Part shown: positions 1 to 9,647 of the stretch, in pieces
Numbering within the stretch: the stretch's first letter is position 1
Layout: each line of letters starts with the position of its first letter
NCBI RefSeq assembly: GCF_014596085.1
Contig: NZ_JACCJY010000004.1
Span: 124,001 to 188,000 of the forward strand
Source: Azospirillum tabaci
GTDB lineage: Bacteria > Pseudomonadota > Alphaproteobacteria > Azospirillales > Azospirillaceae
Direction: 5' to 3'
Length of the DNA stretch: 64,000 nucleotides
Notes under the pieces: model-generated
Told to the model about the DNA's origin: nothing
Database searches by the model: none
What the model saw: only the letters and a program-made list of their open reading frames with translations
Made by a program: the position numbers and the translations under genes

Positions 1-79
1 CCCGTTGTCACTGCCGGATCGTGTGACAATTATGGTATGAAAACCGCCTGCAACCGCAGAGAGAACTCTGGGGAGACGC

Positions 80-895
80 ATGCGGCATCTTCTGCGCTTA
101 TCGTTGCTGGGCCTGCTCGCCGGCGGAACGCTCGCCGGCTGCGCTTCCACTCCGACTCCCCAGGCCTCGTTCGATGGCGGACCCCGCTCGATCGTCCTGC
201 ACCATCCCGCCAGCGGCGAGACGGTCAGCGTCACCTACCGCCGCGCCGACGGCTATGATCCTCAAGCTCTGGACCGCATCGCCAGCCTGTTCCGCGACCG
301 CCGCACCGGCGAAACGGTGCCCGTCGATCCGACCCTGGTCGAGCTTCTCGCCGACCTGCGGGACCGCTGCGGCGTCGGCGCCGACACGCCGGTCCACATC
401 ACCTCGGGCTACCGCTCGCCGCTGACCAACGTCACGCTGGCCCGCAGCAACCCGAACGTGGCGGAAAACAGCTATCACCTGCGCGGGCAGGCGGCCGACA
501 TTGCCATCCCCGGCGTCCCGCCCCGCCGCCTCGCCGACGAGGCCGCGGCCCTGCAGCGCGGCGGCTACGCGCTCTACCCCCACACCGGCCACGTCCATGT
601 GGACACCGGCCCGGTCCGCACCTGGAGCCCGAAGGGCGGCGACCCCCGCATCCTGGAGGCCAGGGCGACCCCCGCGAAGGCGTCGTCGGGCACGGCGGTC
701 GCCATGAAGCCCACTCCCGCCGCCCCGCGGACGCAGGTCGCGGCGGCGGAGCCCACCCCGTCGAAGCGCCCCCCGGCCAAGGCCGCGCCCGCCTCCGCCC
801 CGGCGAAGGGCGGCGACGGCGACCTCGCCCGCGTGCGCATGGTGCTGGCCTCCCTCAAGGAGCAGCCGGAGGCGGCGGCGAAGAAGAAGCCCTGA
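80..895 (+). CDS. M15/DUF882-type peptidase-like lipoprotein
   Basis: A 271-residue predicted lipoprotein with a zinc-peptidase-like core of the M15/DUF882 (YcbK-like) group, whose known relatives act on peptidoglycan. The N-terminus is a lipoprotein signal ending in a lipobox LAGC at residues 18-21. The core shows TSGYRSP, a His/Asp pair in SYHLRGQAADIA and HVHVD near residue 175, the spacing expected for a metal site. The last ~75 residues are Ala/Pro/Lys-rich low complexity and may cross or bind the wall. GGGGAG lies 4 bases before the ATG. It converges on the ABC operon that ends 3 bases downstream. Carboxypeptidase versus endopeptidase activity cannot be decided from the sequence. Confidence 0.85.
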   Translation: MRHLLRLSLLGLLAGGTLAGCASTPTPQASFDGGPRSIVLHHPASGETVSVTYRRADGYDPQALDRIASLFRDRRTGETVPVDPTLVELLADLRDRCGVGADTPVHITSGYRSPLTNVTLARSNPNVAENSYHLRGQAADIAIPGVPPRRLADEAAALQRGGYALYPHTGHVHVDTGPVRTWSPKGGDPRILEARATPAKASSGTAVAMKPTPAAPRTQVAAAEPTPSKRPPAKAAPASAPAKGGDGDLARVRMVLASLKEQPEAAAKKKP

Positions 896-898
896 GGG

Positions 899-2068
899 CT
901 AGCGGTACGGGTCCGCCGCGTCCCGCAGGCCGTCGCCGAGGAAGTTGAAGCTCAGCACGGTCACGATCACCGGCAGCACCGGCAGCATCAACCAGGGGTA
1001 CAGCGCCACCACGTTGATGTTCTGCGCCTCGGTCAGCAGCACCCCCCAGCTGGTGATCGGCGGGCGCAGGCCGAGGCCGAGGAAGCTCAGCGCCGTCTCG
1101 CCCAGGATCATGCCGGGGATGGCCAGCGTCGCCGAGGCGATCAGGTGGCTCATGAAGCTGGGCAGCAGATGCCGCCCGATGATGCGCGCCGGGCTGGCGC
1201 CCATCAGCTGGGCGGCGGTGGTGAAGTCCTCCTCGCGCAGGGCCAGCAGCTTCGACCGCACGGCGCGGGCGAGGCCCGTCCATTCCAGAAGGCCGAGGAT
1301 CACCGTGATCCCGAAATAGATGAAGATCGGGTTCCAGGTGACGGGTAGGGCGGCGGACAGGGCCATCCACAACGGCAGCTCGGGGAAGGAGCGGATGATC
1401 TCGATCAGCCGCTGGATCAGGTTGTCCACCCAGCCGCCGTAATAGCCGGCGATGCCGCCGATCACGATCCCCAGCACGAAGCTGACCGCGACCCCGATCA
1501 GCCCGATGGTCAGCGAGATGCGCGTCCCGTAGATCATCCGCGACAGCAGATCGCGCCCCAGCCGGTCGGTGCCCATGAGGAACAGCGTCCCGCCCTCCGC
1601 CGGGCAGGCGAGGTGCCAGTCGCTCTCCACCAGCCCCCAGAACTCGTAGCGGTCGCCGCGGCAGAGGAAGCGGATCGGCTGCACCTTCGCCGGGTCGGGC
1701 GTGTAGTCCCGCTTCAGGATCTCCATGTCCAGGCGGTAGGTGTAGCCGTAGACGAAGGGGCCGACGAATTGCCCCTCGTGGAACAGGTGCACGGCCTGCG
1801 GCGGGGCGTGGATGAAGTGGGAATTGCGGCTGTCCACCGCGTAGGGGGCCAGGACCTCGCTGACCAGGGTCGAGGCGTAGAGCAGAAGCAGCACGATTCC
1901 CGACGCCACCGCCAGCTTGTGCCGCCGCAGCTTCCACCAGACCATTCGCCATTGCGAGGCGGTGGTGAAGCGCTCCTGCTCCGGCGACAGCCGCTCGACC
2001 TCGTCCGGGTCCCAGGGGGCGGTGTCGACGGTGTGGGGCAGGGGCGTCTGGGTCGGAAGGGCGCTCAT
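899..2068 (-). CDS. ABC transporter permease, OppC/DppC type
   Basis: Inner-membrane permease (389 residues) of a peptide/opine-class (PepT) ABC importer. It has an N-terminal helix near residues 35-55, a long periplasmic stretch (about 60-170) and then the permease core with the EAA-type loop near LRAREEDF-like residues (ALREEDFTTAAQLMGAS), which docks to the ATPase. The ATG overlaps the stop of the upstream permease by 4 bases (ATGA), the usual sign of translational coupling, and fixes the start against a much longer open frame. It is the last gene of the leftward operon. The 110-residue periplasmic insertion resembles the YejE/OppC subgroup; the substrate is not identifiable. Confidence 0.93.
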   Translation of the reverse strand: MSALPTQTPLPHTVDTAPWDPDEVERLSPEQERFTTASQWRMVWWKLRRHKLAVASGIVLLLLYASTLVSEVLAPYAVDSRNSHFIHAPPQAVHLFHEGQFVGPFVYGYTYRLDMEILKRDYTPDPAKVQPIRFLCRGDRYEFWGLVESDWHLACPAEGGTLFLMGTDRLGRDLLSRMIYGTRISLTIGLIGVAVSFVLGIVIGGIAGYYGGWVDNLIQRLIEIIRSFPELPLWMALSAALPVTWNPIFIYFGITVILGLLEWTGLARAVRSKLLALREEDFTTAAQLMGASPARIIGRHLLPSFMSHLIASATLAIPGMILGETALSFLGLGLRPPITSWGVLLTEAQNINVVALYPWLMLPVLPVIVTVLSFNFLGDGLRDAADPYR

Positions 2069-3063
2069 CGGCTGGCTCCTCCGCTCAGGCGGATTCGTGG
2101 GTCGAGCGCGGCCAGCGCCAGATCGGACAGGAAGACCCCGATCACCGTCAGCACCGCCAGGAACATCAGGAAGGACCCGGCCAGATACATGTCCTGGCTG
2201 CGCAGCGCCTGGAGCAGCATCGGCCCCGTCGTCGGCAGCGACATCACCACCGACACGATGGCGGCGCCGGAGACGACCTGCGGCAGCAGGTTGCCGATGT
2301 CGGACACGAAGGGGTTCAGCGCCACGCGCAGCGGATACTTCACCAGCGCCCGGCCCGGCGGCAGGCCCTTGGCCCGCGCGGTGACGACGTAGGGCTTGTG
2401 CAGCTCGTCCAGCAGGTTGGCGCGCAGGCGGCGGATCATCGCGGCGGTGCCGGCGGTGCCGATGACGATCACCGGAATCCACATGTGCTCGAACACGCTC
2501 ATCGCCTTGCCCCAGCTCCAGGGCTGGCCGATGTAGCGCGGGTCCATCAGCCCGCCGATCGAGGTGCCGAACCACACGTTGGCGAAATACAGCATCACCA
2601 GCGCCAGCAGGAAGCTCGGCGTCGCCAGCCCCAGGAAGCCGAGGAAGGTCAGGACGTAGTCGCCCAGGCTGTACTGCCGAGTCGCCGAATAGATGCCGAT
2701 GGGGAAAGACACCACCCAGATGAACAGGATGGTCGCGAAGGACACGATGGCGGTCAGCGACAGCCGGTCGCCCACGACGTCCGATACCGGCAGATTGTAT
2801 TCGAAGGAATAGCCGAAGTCGCCGCGCAGCATGCCGGCCAGCCACAGCGCGTACTGCTCGTACATCGGCCGGTCGAGCCCGTAGGTCTCGCGCAGCATGG
2901 CCAGCCGGCCCTGGTCCATGCTCTCGCCCCGGCTCTGCATCTCGTTGACCAGCGTGGTCAGATAGTCGCCGGGGGGAAGCTGGATGATGACGAAGGTGAT
3001 GACGCTGATCGCCAGCAGCGTCGGGATCATGATGAGGATGCGGCGGATCACGTAGCCCAGCAT
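2065..3063 (-). CDS. ABC transporter permease, OppB/DppB type
   Basis: Inner-membrane permease (332 residues) that pairs with the downstream OppC-type subunit. It begins with the characteristic OppB N-terminus (YVIRRILIMIPTLLAI) and continues with the family pattern LRGDFGYSF near residue 100, then a BPD permease core with an EAA loop around residues 225-245 (VTARAKGLPPGRALVKYPLR). It begins 4 bases after the stop of the substrate-binding protein gene and overlaps the next permease by 4 bases, so all are co-translated. The N-terminal segment PPGDYLTTLV differs from the canonical YejB version, so I favour a general peptide/opine importer over a strict microcin C type. Confidence 0.94.
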   Translation of the reverse strand: MLGYVIRRILIMIPTLLAISVITFVIIQLPPGDYLTTLVNEMQSRGESMDQGRLAMLRETYGLDRPMYEQYALWLAGMLRGDFGYSFEYNLPVSDVVGDRLSLTAIVSFATILFIWVVSFPIGIYSATRQYSLGDYVLTFLGFLGLATPSFLLALVMLYFANVWFGTSIGGLMDPRYIGQPWSWGKAMSVFEHMWIPVIVIGTAGTAAMIRRLRANLLDELHKPYVVTARAKGLPPGRALVKYPLRVALNPFVSDIGNLLPQVVSGAAIVSVVMSLPTTGPMLLQALRSQDMYLAGSFLMFLAVLTVIGVFLSDLALAALDPRIRLSGGASR

Positions 3064-3067
3064 GGCC

Positions 3068-4960
3068 TCACCCCTTCCCGTCGAACCAGAAGCCGTCGGG
3101 CCGGTACAGCCCGAAATGCGCGCCGGGGTCGTAGTTGAACAGACCCTCCTCCGGCACGTTGCGCAGGGTGCGGCGCGCCACCACCGGCTGCGGCACCCCG
3201 GCCACCGTTCCGATGGTGAAGACCTGTTCGGCGTTGAGCGTCAGGATGCGGGTCCAGGCCGCCGCCCGCCCCGCCTCGTCCGGCGCGTCGCGCCAGGCGC
3301 GGAAGGCCTCCAGGAGGTCACGCGCCTCGGGCATGTCGGGGCGCTCGCCGTCCTTGCCCATGGTCTGGAAGAACTGGCCCCATTTCGGCCACTGGTACTT
3401 GGCCTGATCGACCGGCACCAGCTCCGCGGGACTCATGTCGGCGGTGGCGATGCCGTTGTCCAGCCCGCGTGAGATGGACATGCAGGTGTCGCCGGCGAAG
3501 ATGCGGTTGCGGAACACGTCGAGCTGCGAGGAGCGGATGTAGAGCCGCGCCCCGATGCGCCGCCAGCCGTCGGCGATCAGTTCCAGCGCGTCGGTTTCCT
3601 CCGTGCTCTCCCCGGCGGTTTCCACCACGATCTCCAGCGGACGGCCGTCGGGCAGCAGGCGGACGCCGTTGACGTCGCGCTTGGTCAGACCGATCTCGTC
3701 GAGCAGCCGGTTGGCCTGCCGGACGTCGAACTGCGCCCAGCGGTCGCGGTAGGCCGGCACCCAGAGAGGCGAGACCTCCAGCAGCGTGTTGTTGGTCGGG
3801 ATGGCGAGGCCGTAATAGATAACCTGGTTCATCTCCTCGCGGTCGATGGCCAGCGACAGGGCGCGGCGGTAGCGCACGTCGCGGTTCAGCGCGCGCCACA
3901 CCGGGTCGTTGCAGTTCAGGTTGGGAAACAGCGCCATCTGCGCCCCGATGCCGGTGCGCCACAGCGTGACCCGTTGGTCGTTGCGCTTCGCCCCCTGCTT
4001 CAGGAAGGTGTAATTGTCGAACCGCAGGTAGCGCGCCTGGAGGTCGCTCTCGCCCGCCCCCGTCTTGGCCGGGATGATCTTGGCGTCGGCCACCGTCATG
4101 ATGACCCGGTCGATGTAGGGCAACTGCCGCCCCGCCGGGTCGACCCGATGGAAATAGGGGTTCCTTACGAAGATGAAACGGTCCGCGGGCGGAGCGGTCG
4201 TCGGCACCCAGGGCTGCAGGGTCGGCAGGTCCGGGTTGTCGAACTCCGTCAGGTTGTCCTTGCGGTTGTGAAGCTGCTGCCAGCTTTTCTGGCGCTCCGC
4301 CTCCACCCGCTGCTTCAGCTCCAGCGGCTCGGTGAAGCGGGGGTGGAAGCGCCGCAGGTAATGGGCGGGCGCGTAGATCTCCACCGGCTTGGCCCCGGCC
4401 AGCATGGGCAGGAAGAAGGGGTTGGGGCGGGTCCATGTGTAGCGCACCGCCGCCGCGTCCAGCAGCTCGAACTTCGGCGCCTCCCCGGCCACCAGCATCT
4501 CCGGCGGCGGCCCGCCGGGGTAGCGCTTGGGGTTGTTCGCCATGTCTTCCCACCAGTAGCGGAAGTCCTCCGCCGTGAAGGGATGGCCGTCCGACCAGCG
4601 GTGGCCGCGGCGCAGCGTGAAGGTGAAGATCCGCCCTTCCTCCACATCCACCCGCTCCAGGATGTCGGGCACGATGCGCAGGTTCGGCGTCAGCGCGACC
4701 AGCCGGGCGTAGCTGTAGACGTACATCAGCCGCGTGTCCTTGGTCCGCGCCATCAGCAGGCGCAGGTCGCCGCCATGGCGTCCCGGCGTCTGCCCGGGCC
4801 GGTCCATCGCCTCCACCAGCGGGGTGAGCGGCAGCCGCTTCTCCACCGGCGGCAGCGACCCGGAGCCGACCGCGTTCTCCAGCATCGGCGTCTCGACCGT
4901 ATCGAAGGCGCTGAGTGCCAGGAAGGCGAGAAGGAGCAGGGCGGGGCGGGCCAGCCTCAT
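3068..4960 (-). CDS. ABC transporter substrate-binding protein, family 5
   Basis: Periplasmic solute-binding protein of 630 residues (SBP_bac_5 group). An N-terminal signal peptide (residues 1-19, [19 protein letters not shown]) is seen without a convincing lipobox Cys. Family features include GRHGGDLRLL near residue 50, FTLRRGHRWSDGHPFTAEDF near 95-115 and ALSLAIDREEMNQVIY near 315. The start ATG overlaps the stop of the ATPase gene as TGATG. It is unusually long for this family (commonly 500-560), matching the YejA-like long group. It feeds the two permeases encoded just downstream. Ligand is unknown: peptides, opines or other amphiphilic small molecules are all possible. Confidence 0.92.
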   Translation of the reverse strand: MRLARPALLLLAFLALSAFDTVETPMLENAVGSGSLPPVEKRLPLTPLVEAMDRPGQTPGRHGGDLRLLMARTKDTRLMYVYSYARLVALTPNLRIVPDILERVDVEEGRIFTFTLRRGHRWSDGHPFTAEDFRYWWEDMANNPKRYPGGPPPEMLVAGEAPKFELLDAAAVRYTWTRPNPFFLPMLAGAKPVEIYAPAHYLRRFHPRFTEPLELKQRVEAERQKSWQQLHNRKDNLTEFDNPDLPTLQPWVPTTAPPADRFIFVRNPYFHRVDPAGRQLPYIDRVIMTVADAKIIPAKTGAGESDLQARYLRFDNYTFLKQGAKRNDQRVTLWRTGIGAQMALFPNLNCNDPVWRALNRDVRYRRALSLAIDREEMNQVIYYGLAIPTNNTLLEVSPLWVPAYRDRWAQFDVRQANRLLDEIGLTKRDVNGVRLLPDGRPLEIVVETAGESTEETDALELIADGWRRIGARLYIRSSQLDVFRNRIFAGDTCMSISRGLDNGIATADMSPAELVPVDQAKYQWPKWGQFFQTMGKDGERPDMPEARDLLEAFRAWRDAPDEAGRAAAWTRILTLNAEQVFTIGTVAGVPQPVVARRTLRNVPEEGLFNYDPGAHFGLYRPDGFWFDGKG

Positions 4961-6858
4961 CACGCCACCTCCCGCACGCGGATGGAGGCGTCGGCGCGCA
5001 CGCAGTGGCCGCCGCCGAGATCGACCAGATGGGGCTGGTGGTCTTCGTCGATGGTGAAGGGGGCGGGCCAGCGCGCGGGATCGGAGGCGCGGCCCTCCTC
5101 CAGGTCGGTCAGCGACAGCGGACGGCTGGGGTCCGGCTCCGGCACGGCGGCCAGCAGGGCGCGGGTGTAGGGATGGACCGGGTTGCGGAACAGCGCTTCC
5201 CGCGGGGCCGACTCGACGATCCGCCCACGGCACATCACCAGGATGCGGTCGGCCATGTAATCCACCACCGCCAGATTGTGGCTGACGAACAGGTAGGTCA
5301 GCCCGAGCCGTTCCTTCAGGTCCTTGAGCAGATTGAGCACCTGCGCCTGGATCGACACGTCGAGCGCCGACACCGGCTCGTCGAGCAGAAGAAGCTCGGG
5401 CCGCAGGGCCAGCGCGCGGGCGATGCCGATGCGCTGACGCTGGCCGCCGGAGAAGCTGTGCGGGTAGCGGCGCAGATGACGCGCGTCCAGCCCGACCAGC
5501 CCCATCAGTTCCTTCACCCGCTCGGCGCGCTCTGCCTCGTCGCCGATGCCGTGGATGACCAGCGGTTCGGCGATGATGTCGAAGACGGTCATCCGCGGGT
5601 TCAGGGAACCGAAGGGGTCCTGGAAGACGAACTGCACCTTGCGGCGGAAGGCGGTCAGGGCCGCACCCTCCAGCCCCAGCACGTCGACGATCCGGCCATG
5701 GTCGTTGAAGCGCACGCTGCCCGCGTCCGGGGTCAGGGCACGCATCAGGATCTTCGACAGGGTGGTCTTGCCGCAGCCCGACTCACCGACCAGCCCGACG
5801 CATTCGCCGCGCGCGATGGCGAAGCTGACGTCGTCCACCGCCAGCGTGCCCGCCCCGGCCTTGGCGCCGAACCAGCCGGCCTTGCGCGCGCCGTAGCGCT
5901 TGCGCACCCCCTCCACCTCCAGCAGCGGCCCCGCCGCGTCGGCGCCGGGTGGCCAGGGCTGGTGGTCCTTCTCCAGCAGGCTGCCGCCTTCCGACGTGAT
6001 GGAGCGGATCGGCACCAGCCGTTCCCCCGGCGCCATGTGGAAGCGCGGAACGGCGCGCAGCAGCGCCTTCAGGTAAGGGTGGCGGGGATCGGCGAAGATG
6101 TCCTCGCGCGTGCCGGATTCCATGACCCGCCCGCGGTGCATCACCACAACCTCGTCGGCGAGGTTGGCAACCACCCCCAGATCGTGGGTGATGAGCAGCA
6201 CGGCCATCCCGAGATCGGCCTGGAGGTCCTTGATCAGCTTCAGGATCTGCGCCTGGATGGTGACGTCCAGCGCGGTCGTCGGCTCGTCGGCGATCAGCAG
6301 GGCAGGGCGGCAGACCAGAGCCATGGCGATCATCGCGCGCTGGCGCAGGCCGCCCGACAGTTCGAACGGGTAGGTGTCCAGCGCCCGCTTCGGGTCGGGG
6401 AAGCGCACCCGGCGCAGCATGTCCTCGGCTTGCACGCGGGCCTGCCGGGCGGTCACCCGCTGGTGCAGCCGCACCGCCTCGCTTACCTGATCGCCCACCG
6501 TGTGCAGGGGCGACAGCGAGGTCATCGGTTCCTGGAAGATGATCGAAATGCGGCCGCCGCGCAGCGCCCGCATCGCCGTGCCGTCGGCCTTCAGCCCGGC
6601 GATGTCGACGGGACCGGCGCCCTCGTTGACGATTCCGTCGTCGAACAGGATTTTCCCGTCCGCGATGGTGGCGTTGCGGGGCAGGATGCGCAGGATCGAC
6701 TGCGCCGCCACCGACTTGCCCGACCCGGATTCCCCGACCAGGGCGACGGTGGACCCCGCCCGCACCCGGAAGGACACGCCGCGCACCGCGTGGACCACGC
6801 CGCCCGGCACCTGGAAATCGACCTTCAGGTCCTCCACCCGGAGCAGCGTGCGGCTCAT
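4960..6858 (-). CDS. ABC transporter ATP-binding protein with two fused NBDs
   Basis: Cytoplasmic energising subunit of 632 residues containing two complete nucleotide-binding domains, as in YejF and GsiA. Domain one (about 5-270) has Walker A GESGSGKS, signature ELSGGLRQR and Walker [13 protein letters not shown]. Domain two (about 310-570) has [16 protein letters not shown] and [12 protein letters not shown]. Each is followed by an oligopeptide-transporter C-terminal segment with HPYLKALL and HPYTRALL. All catalytic motifs look intact in both halves, in contrast to the degenerate ABC protein at 10-12.8 kb. Start chosen at the ATG overlapping the upstream gene by 4 bases. It is the first transporter gene in the operon, ahead of the binding protein. 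Confidence 0.95.
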   Translation of the reverse strand: MSRTLLRVEDLKVDFQVPGGVVHAVRGVSFRVRAGSTVALVGESGSGKSVAAQSILRILPRNATIADGKILFDDGIVNEGAGPVDIAGLKADGTAMRALRGGRISIIFQEPMTSLSPLHTVGDQVSEAVRLHQRVTARQARVQAEDMLRRVRFPDPKRALDTYPFELSGGLRQRAMIAMALVCRPALLIADEPTTALDVTIQAQILKLIKDLQADLGMAVLLITHDLGVVANLADEVVVMHRGRVMESGTREDIFADPRHPYLKALLRAVPRFHMAPGERLVPIRSITSEGGSLLEKDHQPWPPGADAAGPLLEVEGVRKRYGARKAGWFGAKAGAGTLAVDDVSFAIARGECVGLVGESGCGKTTLSKILMRALTPDAGSVRFNDHGRIVDVLGLEGAALTAFRRKVQFVFQDPFGSLNPRMTVFDIIAEPLVIHGIGDEAERAERVKELMGLVGLDARHLRRYPHSFSGGQRQRIGIARALALRPELLLLDEPVSALDVSIQAQVLNLLKDLKERLGLTYLFVSHNLAVVDYMADRILVMCRGRIVESAPREALFRNPVHPYTRALLAAVPEPDPSRPLSLTDLEEGRASDPARWPAPFTIDEDHQPHLVDLGGGHCVRADASIRVREVA

Positions 6859-7427
6859 GGCGCCGGCCTCTTCTCGTTGGGGTCTTCCTCGTTGGTGTCT
6901 TCGGGCGGCTCGATGCCCAGAGCGATCAGGTTGTCCACGGTCACCGGGCTCAGCGCCACGCCGTTGCGCCCGGCGGCGAGGGCGGCCCGTTCGATCACCG
7001 CGTCGAAGCCCTCCAGGTTGCTGTCGAAGCGGATGGTCCTGCCGCCGCCGGTCAGCGCCGCCTGCATCCAACCGTCGTCGCGCCCCCGCTTGGTTGCGTA
7101 GTAGCGCAGCTTCAGGCCGGACAGCTCGTCCCAGCGGATGGCGCCGCCCAGCGGTCCGTCGGCCCGCAAGCCCTCGCCGTCCATGGTCAGGCGGGTCAGC
7201 TGGCGTTGCAGGGTGCGCGCCGCGAAGACGGCGAACAGCACCGCGCAGGCCCCCAGCGGCACGGCGATCCAGGGGGTGACGGGCAGGAAGGCCAGCGGCA
7301 GCACCGTCAGCGCCAGCCCGGCCCCGGCCCGCGCGTAGTCGCCGGCCAGTGCGCCGGCGGGGTAGCGCATCGCCGCGACGGTCGGCGTCTCCCCGGTCGA
7401 GGGTTGGGCCATGGGCAGCTCGGCCAT
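6855..7427 (-). CDS. small membrane protein with PH-like domain, function unknown
   Basis: A 190-residue protein with a hydrophobic hairpin of two membrane segments (about 38-55 and 57-75) followed by a cytoplasmic beta-rich stretch ([27 protein letters not shown]) typical of bacterial PH-like (YdbT/YdbS-type) membrane proteins, then an acidic, Pro-rich tail. It is wedged between the deacetylase gene (3-base gap) and the ATPase gene (4-base overlap), so it is produced with the importer. I do not recognise a defined family function; a role in anchoring or regulating the transporter is only an inference from position. Confidence 0.75.
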   Translation of the reverse strand: MAELPMAQPSTGETPTVAAMRYPAGALAGDYARAGAGLALTVLPLAFLPVTPWIAVPLGACAVLFAVFAARTLQRQLTRLTMDGEGLRADGPLGGAIRWDELSGLKLRYYATKRGRDDGWMQAALTGGGRTIRFDSNLEGFDAVIERAALAAGRNGVALSPVTVDNLIALGIEPPEDTNEEDPNEKRPAP

Positions 7428-7430
7428 ATC

Positions 7431-8237
7431 TCAGCGATGTCCTTCTGCGGCGAACAGGGTGTCAGCGGGTAGCCAGCGGGCCGCCGGGTGGCGGCGGGTC
7501 ACGGTCAGGAAACGCGCGGTGAAGGCCCAGGTTTCGCCGTCCATCACCAAATGATGCGTCAGCAGGCCGGTCGGCTCCTCCGCGTCGACCGCGCCCAGCC
7601 TTCGGGCGCGCAGATGGGTGACCGCCATGCCCAGCGCCTCCGCGTCGCCCAGGAAGCGCTTGCCGTCCTTCCAGGCCACCGGGTCGATGTGCGTATTGAC
7701 ACACATCATGTTGACGGTTGACACACGTCGCGGCCCGAAAACGGACAGGCCGTTAAAGCCCGCGCCGGGCAGCCCCGCCGCCACGCCGGGCGCGATGCGG
7801 TTCCAGGGCGGAACCAGAACGGGCAGGGCGCGCGGACCGAACAGGTGGTCCAGCACGGTCCGTCCCTCGGCCAGCTCGGCCAGCACGGTGGCGGTGGGCC
7901 GGTCCGCGCCAAGCTCCGCCTTCTTCGCCGGGGGAGCGGCGTGGTTGGCGTGCGACCAGCCGTGTTGGAGCACCGTGACGCCGGGGGCCGCGTCGACAAC
8001 GGGGGCGAGGGCGTCGGTGACGCCGGCCGGAATGACCGCCAGGGCCAGCGGCGCGGCGGTTTCGATCGACAGGGCGATCATCCGGTCGAGCGCTGGCGTC
8101 GGCTCGATGGCGTCGTCGTCGCGCCACCAGAGGCTGGCGGTGCGCCCGGCGGCGGCCCAGGCGTCCAGCTCGGCGGTCAGCGCGTCCCAACCGGCGCGCG
8201 GCGGGCTGTCGGAAGGGGCGGTGGCGGTCACGGTCAT
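7431..8237 (-). CDS. polysaccharide deacetylase family protein
   Basis: A 268-residue NodB-fold (carbohydrate esterase 4-like) protein. It carries the metal-binding aspartates in [12 protein letters not shown] near residue 40, the histidine motif QHGWSHANH near 90 and the substrate-site segment VPPWNR near 142. There is no signal peptide, suggesting a cytoplasmic enzyme, unlike secreted chitin or peptidoglycan deacetylases. Such short cytoplasmic versions usually sit in surface-glycan gene clusters. Here it starts the leftward run that includes the ABC importer and lies next to the glycosyltransferase cluster, from which it is separated by a palindromic repeat. Its substrate is unknown. Confidence 0.82.
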   Translation of the reverse strand: MTVTATAPSDSPPRAGWDALTAELDAWAAAGRTASLWWRDDDAIEPTPALDRMIALSIETAAPLALAVIPAGVTDALAPVVDAAPGVTVLQHGWSHANHAAPPAKKAELGADRPTATVLAELAEGRTVLDHLFGPRALPVLVPPWNRIAPGVAAGLPGAGFNGLSVFGPRRVSTVNMMCVNTHIDPVAWKDGKRFLGDAEALGMAVTHLRARRLGAVDAEEPTGLLTHHLVMDGETWAFTARFLTVTRRHPAARWLPADTLFAAEGHR

Positions 8238-8248
8238 CGTCGGTTCTG

Positions 8249-8371
8249 TTCCCTCTCCCCTCCGGGGAGAGGGTTAGGGTGAGGGGGTTGCGCGTGTCGT
8301 TACGTCCGGCACACGCACAACCCCCTCACCGGCCCTCCGGGCCACCCTCTCCCCAGGGGGGAGAGGGTTAA
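8249..8371 (+). repeat. composite palindromic intergenic repeat (CCCTCTCC type)
   Basis: Two CCCTCTCC/GGAGAGGG palindromes flank a long inverted repeat in which GGTGAGGGGGTTG (from about 8278) pairs with CAACCCCCTCACC (to about 8332). The unit fills most of the 200-base gap between the deacetylase and glycosyltransferase genes. Related units occur at 40.3 and 48.0 kb in this window. It resembles bacterial REP/BIME-type elements. Confidence 0.8.
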
Positions 8372-8439
8372 GAAAGCGTGCGCGATGGCCGTCATCAGCA
8401 TGGCCCCCGCACTGGAAAAATCCAAGCGTCCTGATTGGT

Positions 8440-9609
8440 TTAGCGCCGGTGGCCCGGATCGTTGCCTTGGCGGTCGGCCACCGCGTCCCGCAGCAGACGG
8501 GCGGTGGCGGCGGCGCCGTCGAGGCGCAGCGGAATGGCGGGCGGCGGGGGCAGGGCGAGCGCCTTGGCCACGCCCGCGGCCAGGGTGTCCGGGGTCAGGG
8601 TGGCTTCGTCGACCACGGCCAGCCGACCCCGCTCCTCCAGCAGGTGGGCGCGGGTGGCTTGTTCCGTCTCGCTGCCTGCGGCGAAGGGGACGACCACCGC
8701 CCGGCAGCCGGCCTGAAGCACGTCCAGCACGGTGTTGTAACCGGCTTGGCTGATCGACAGGCGGCAGCGGCGGAGCAGAGCGGGGAAATCGGGGCGCGCA
8801 CGCTCCACGACGGTGCCCGGCGGGGCAGCGGCGGCGAGCGCGCGGAAATCCTCCTCCGGCACGTCCGGCCCGGCCAGCAGGCGCCATGGTGCGTCAAGTC
8901 CGGCCAGAGTTGACGCACGCACCGCCAGCGCCGCCCGCAGCAGCGGCAGGCCCACCGCCCCGCCGCCCACCGACACGATCACCTCGCCGGTGCCGTCGGC
9001 GCTCTTCCCCTCAGCGCCTTGCGGGGCCGCGACATAACCGGTGTAGCGGATCCGGTCGGCGATCCGCGCCGCGGCGGGAAAGGTGGCCTCGAAGGGAATC
9101 AAATCCGGGTCGCCATGGACCAGCACATGGTCGAACAGCCGTTCCACCGTCGAAACGGTTTCCTCCAGCCGCTCCGGCTTGGCCTTGGTCACCAGGATGT
9201 CGCGCACCGACGCGGCGGTGACCGCCCCGCCGGCCTTGGCGGCTTCCAGCAGCGGCAGAAGCTCGAACCGGAAGGCGCGGCGGCCGAAGGGGAAGGACTC
9301 GACCAGCAGCGCGTCGGGCCGCACCCGGTCATGGGTTTCCAGAACCGCGGCACGGCGCCGGGCCCGCCACGCGTCGTCGATGGGCCGGTCATGCTCGTCC
9401 AACAGCGTCTTGAAGCTGCTGTCGGCGGCGCGCGCTGGGGGAAGCTGGACGATCTCCGCCGCCGGACCGTAATCGATTCCCGGCACCGGATGCCCGCCGC
9501 GCAGCACCGTGACGGCGACGCCCGCCTCGGCCAGCCCGCGGGTGATCAGCGCGGCGCGCCGGTCGTGGCCGATGCCCAGCAGATGCTGGACATGGAAGAG
9601 AACATGCAT
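8440..9609 (-). CDS. MurG-like glycosyltransferase (GT28-type fold)
   Basis: A 389-residue GT-B glycosyltransferase. The N-terminus MHVLFHVQHLLGIGHDRRA matches the LGIGHxxR pattern of a MurG-related group, and the C-terminal half has VSVGGGAVG near 215, PDFPALLRRCRLSISQAGYNT near 285 and a VPF-E nucleotide-sugar site (VVVPFAAGSETEQATRA). It is probably cytoplasmic and membrane-associated. It shares its architecture with the transferase at 12965, on the other arm of the divergent cluster. The ATG is chosen because homology begins there, although the frame is open far upstream. Donor and acceptor sugars are unknown. Confidence 0.82.
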   Translation of the reverse strand: MHVLFHVQHLLGIGHDRRAALITRGLAEAGVAVTVLRGGHPVPGIDYGPAAEIVQLPPARAADSSFKTLLDEHDRPIDDAWRARRRAAVLETHDRVRPDALLVESFPFGRRAFRFELLPLLEAAKAGGAVTAASVRDILVTKAKPERLEETVSTVERLFDHVLVHGDPDLIPFEATFPAAARIADRIRYTGYVAAPQGAEGKSADGTGEVIVSVGGGAVGLPLLRAALAVRASTLAGLDAPWRLLAGPDVPEEDFRALAAAAPPGTVVERARPDFPALLRRCRLSISQAGYNTVLDVLQAGCRAVVVPFAAGSETEQATRAHLLEERGRLAVVDEATLTPDTLAAGVAKALALPPPPAIPLRLDGAAATARLLRDAVADRQGNDPGHRR

Positions 9610-9647
9610 GGGGTGTCCGGTCGCCAAAAGGTCAGGTTGCCAAATCT

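Noticed and set aside
4915..7101. Long open frame opposite the ABC ATPase (728 codons)
   Set aside because: Antisense shadow of a GC-rich gene; its sequence is His/Gly/Arg/Gln-rich with no family, while the minus-strand frame has complete ABC motifs.
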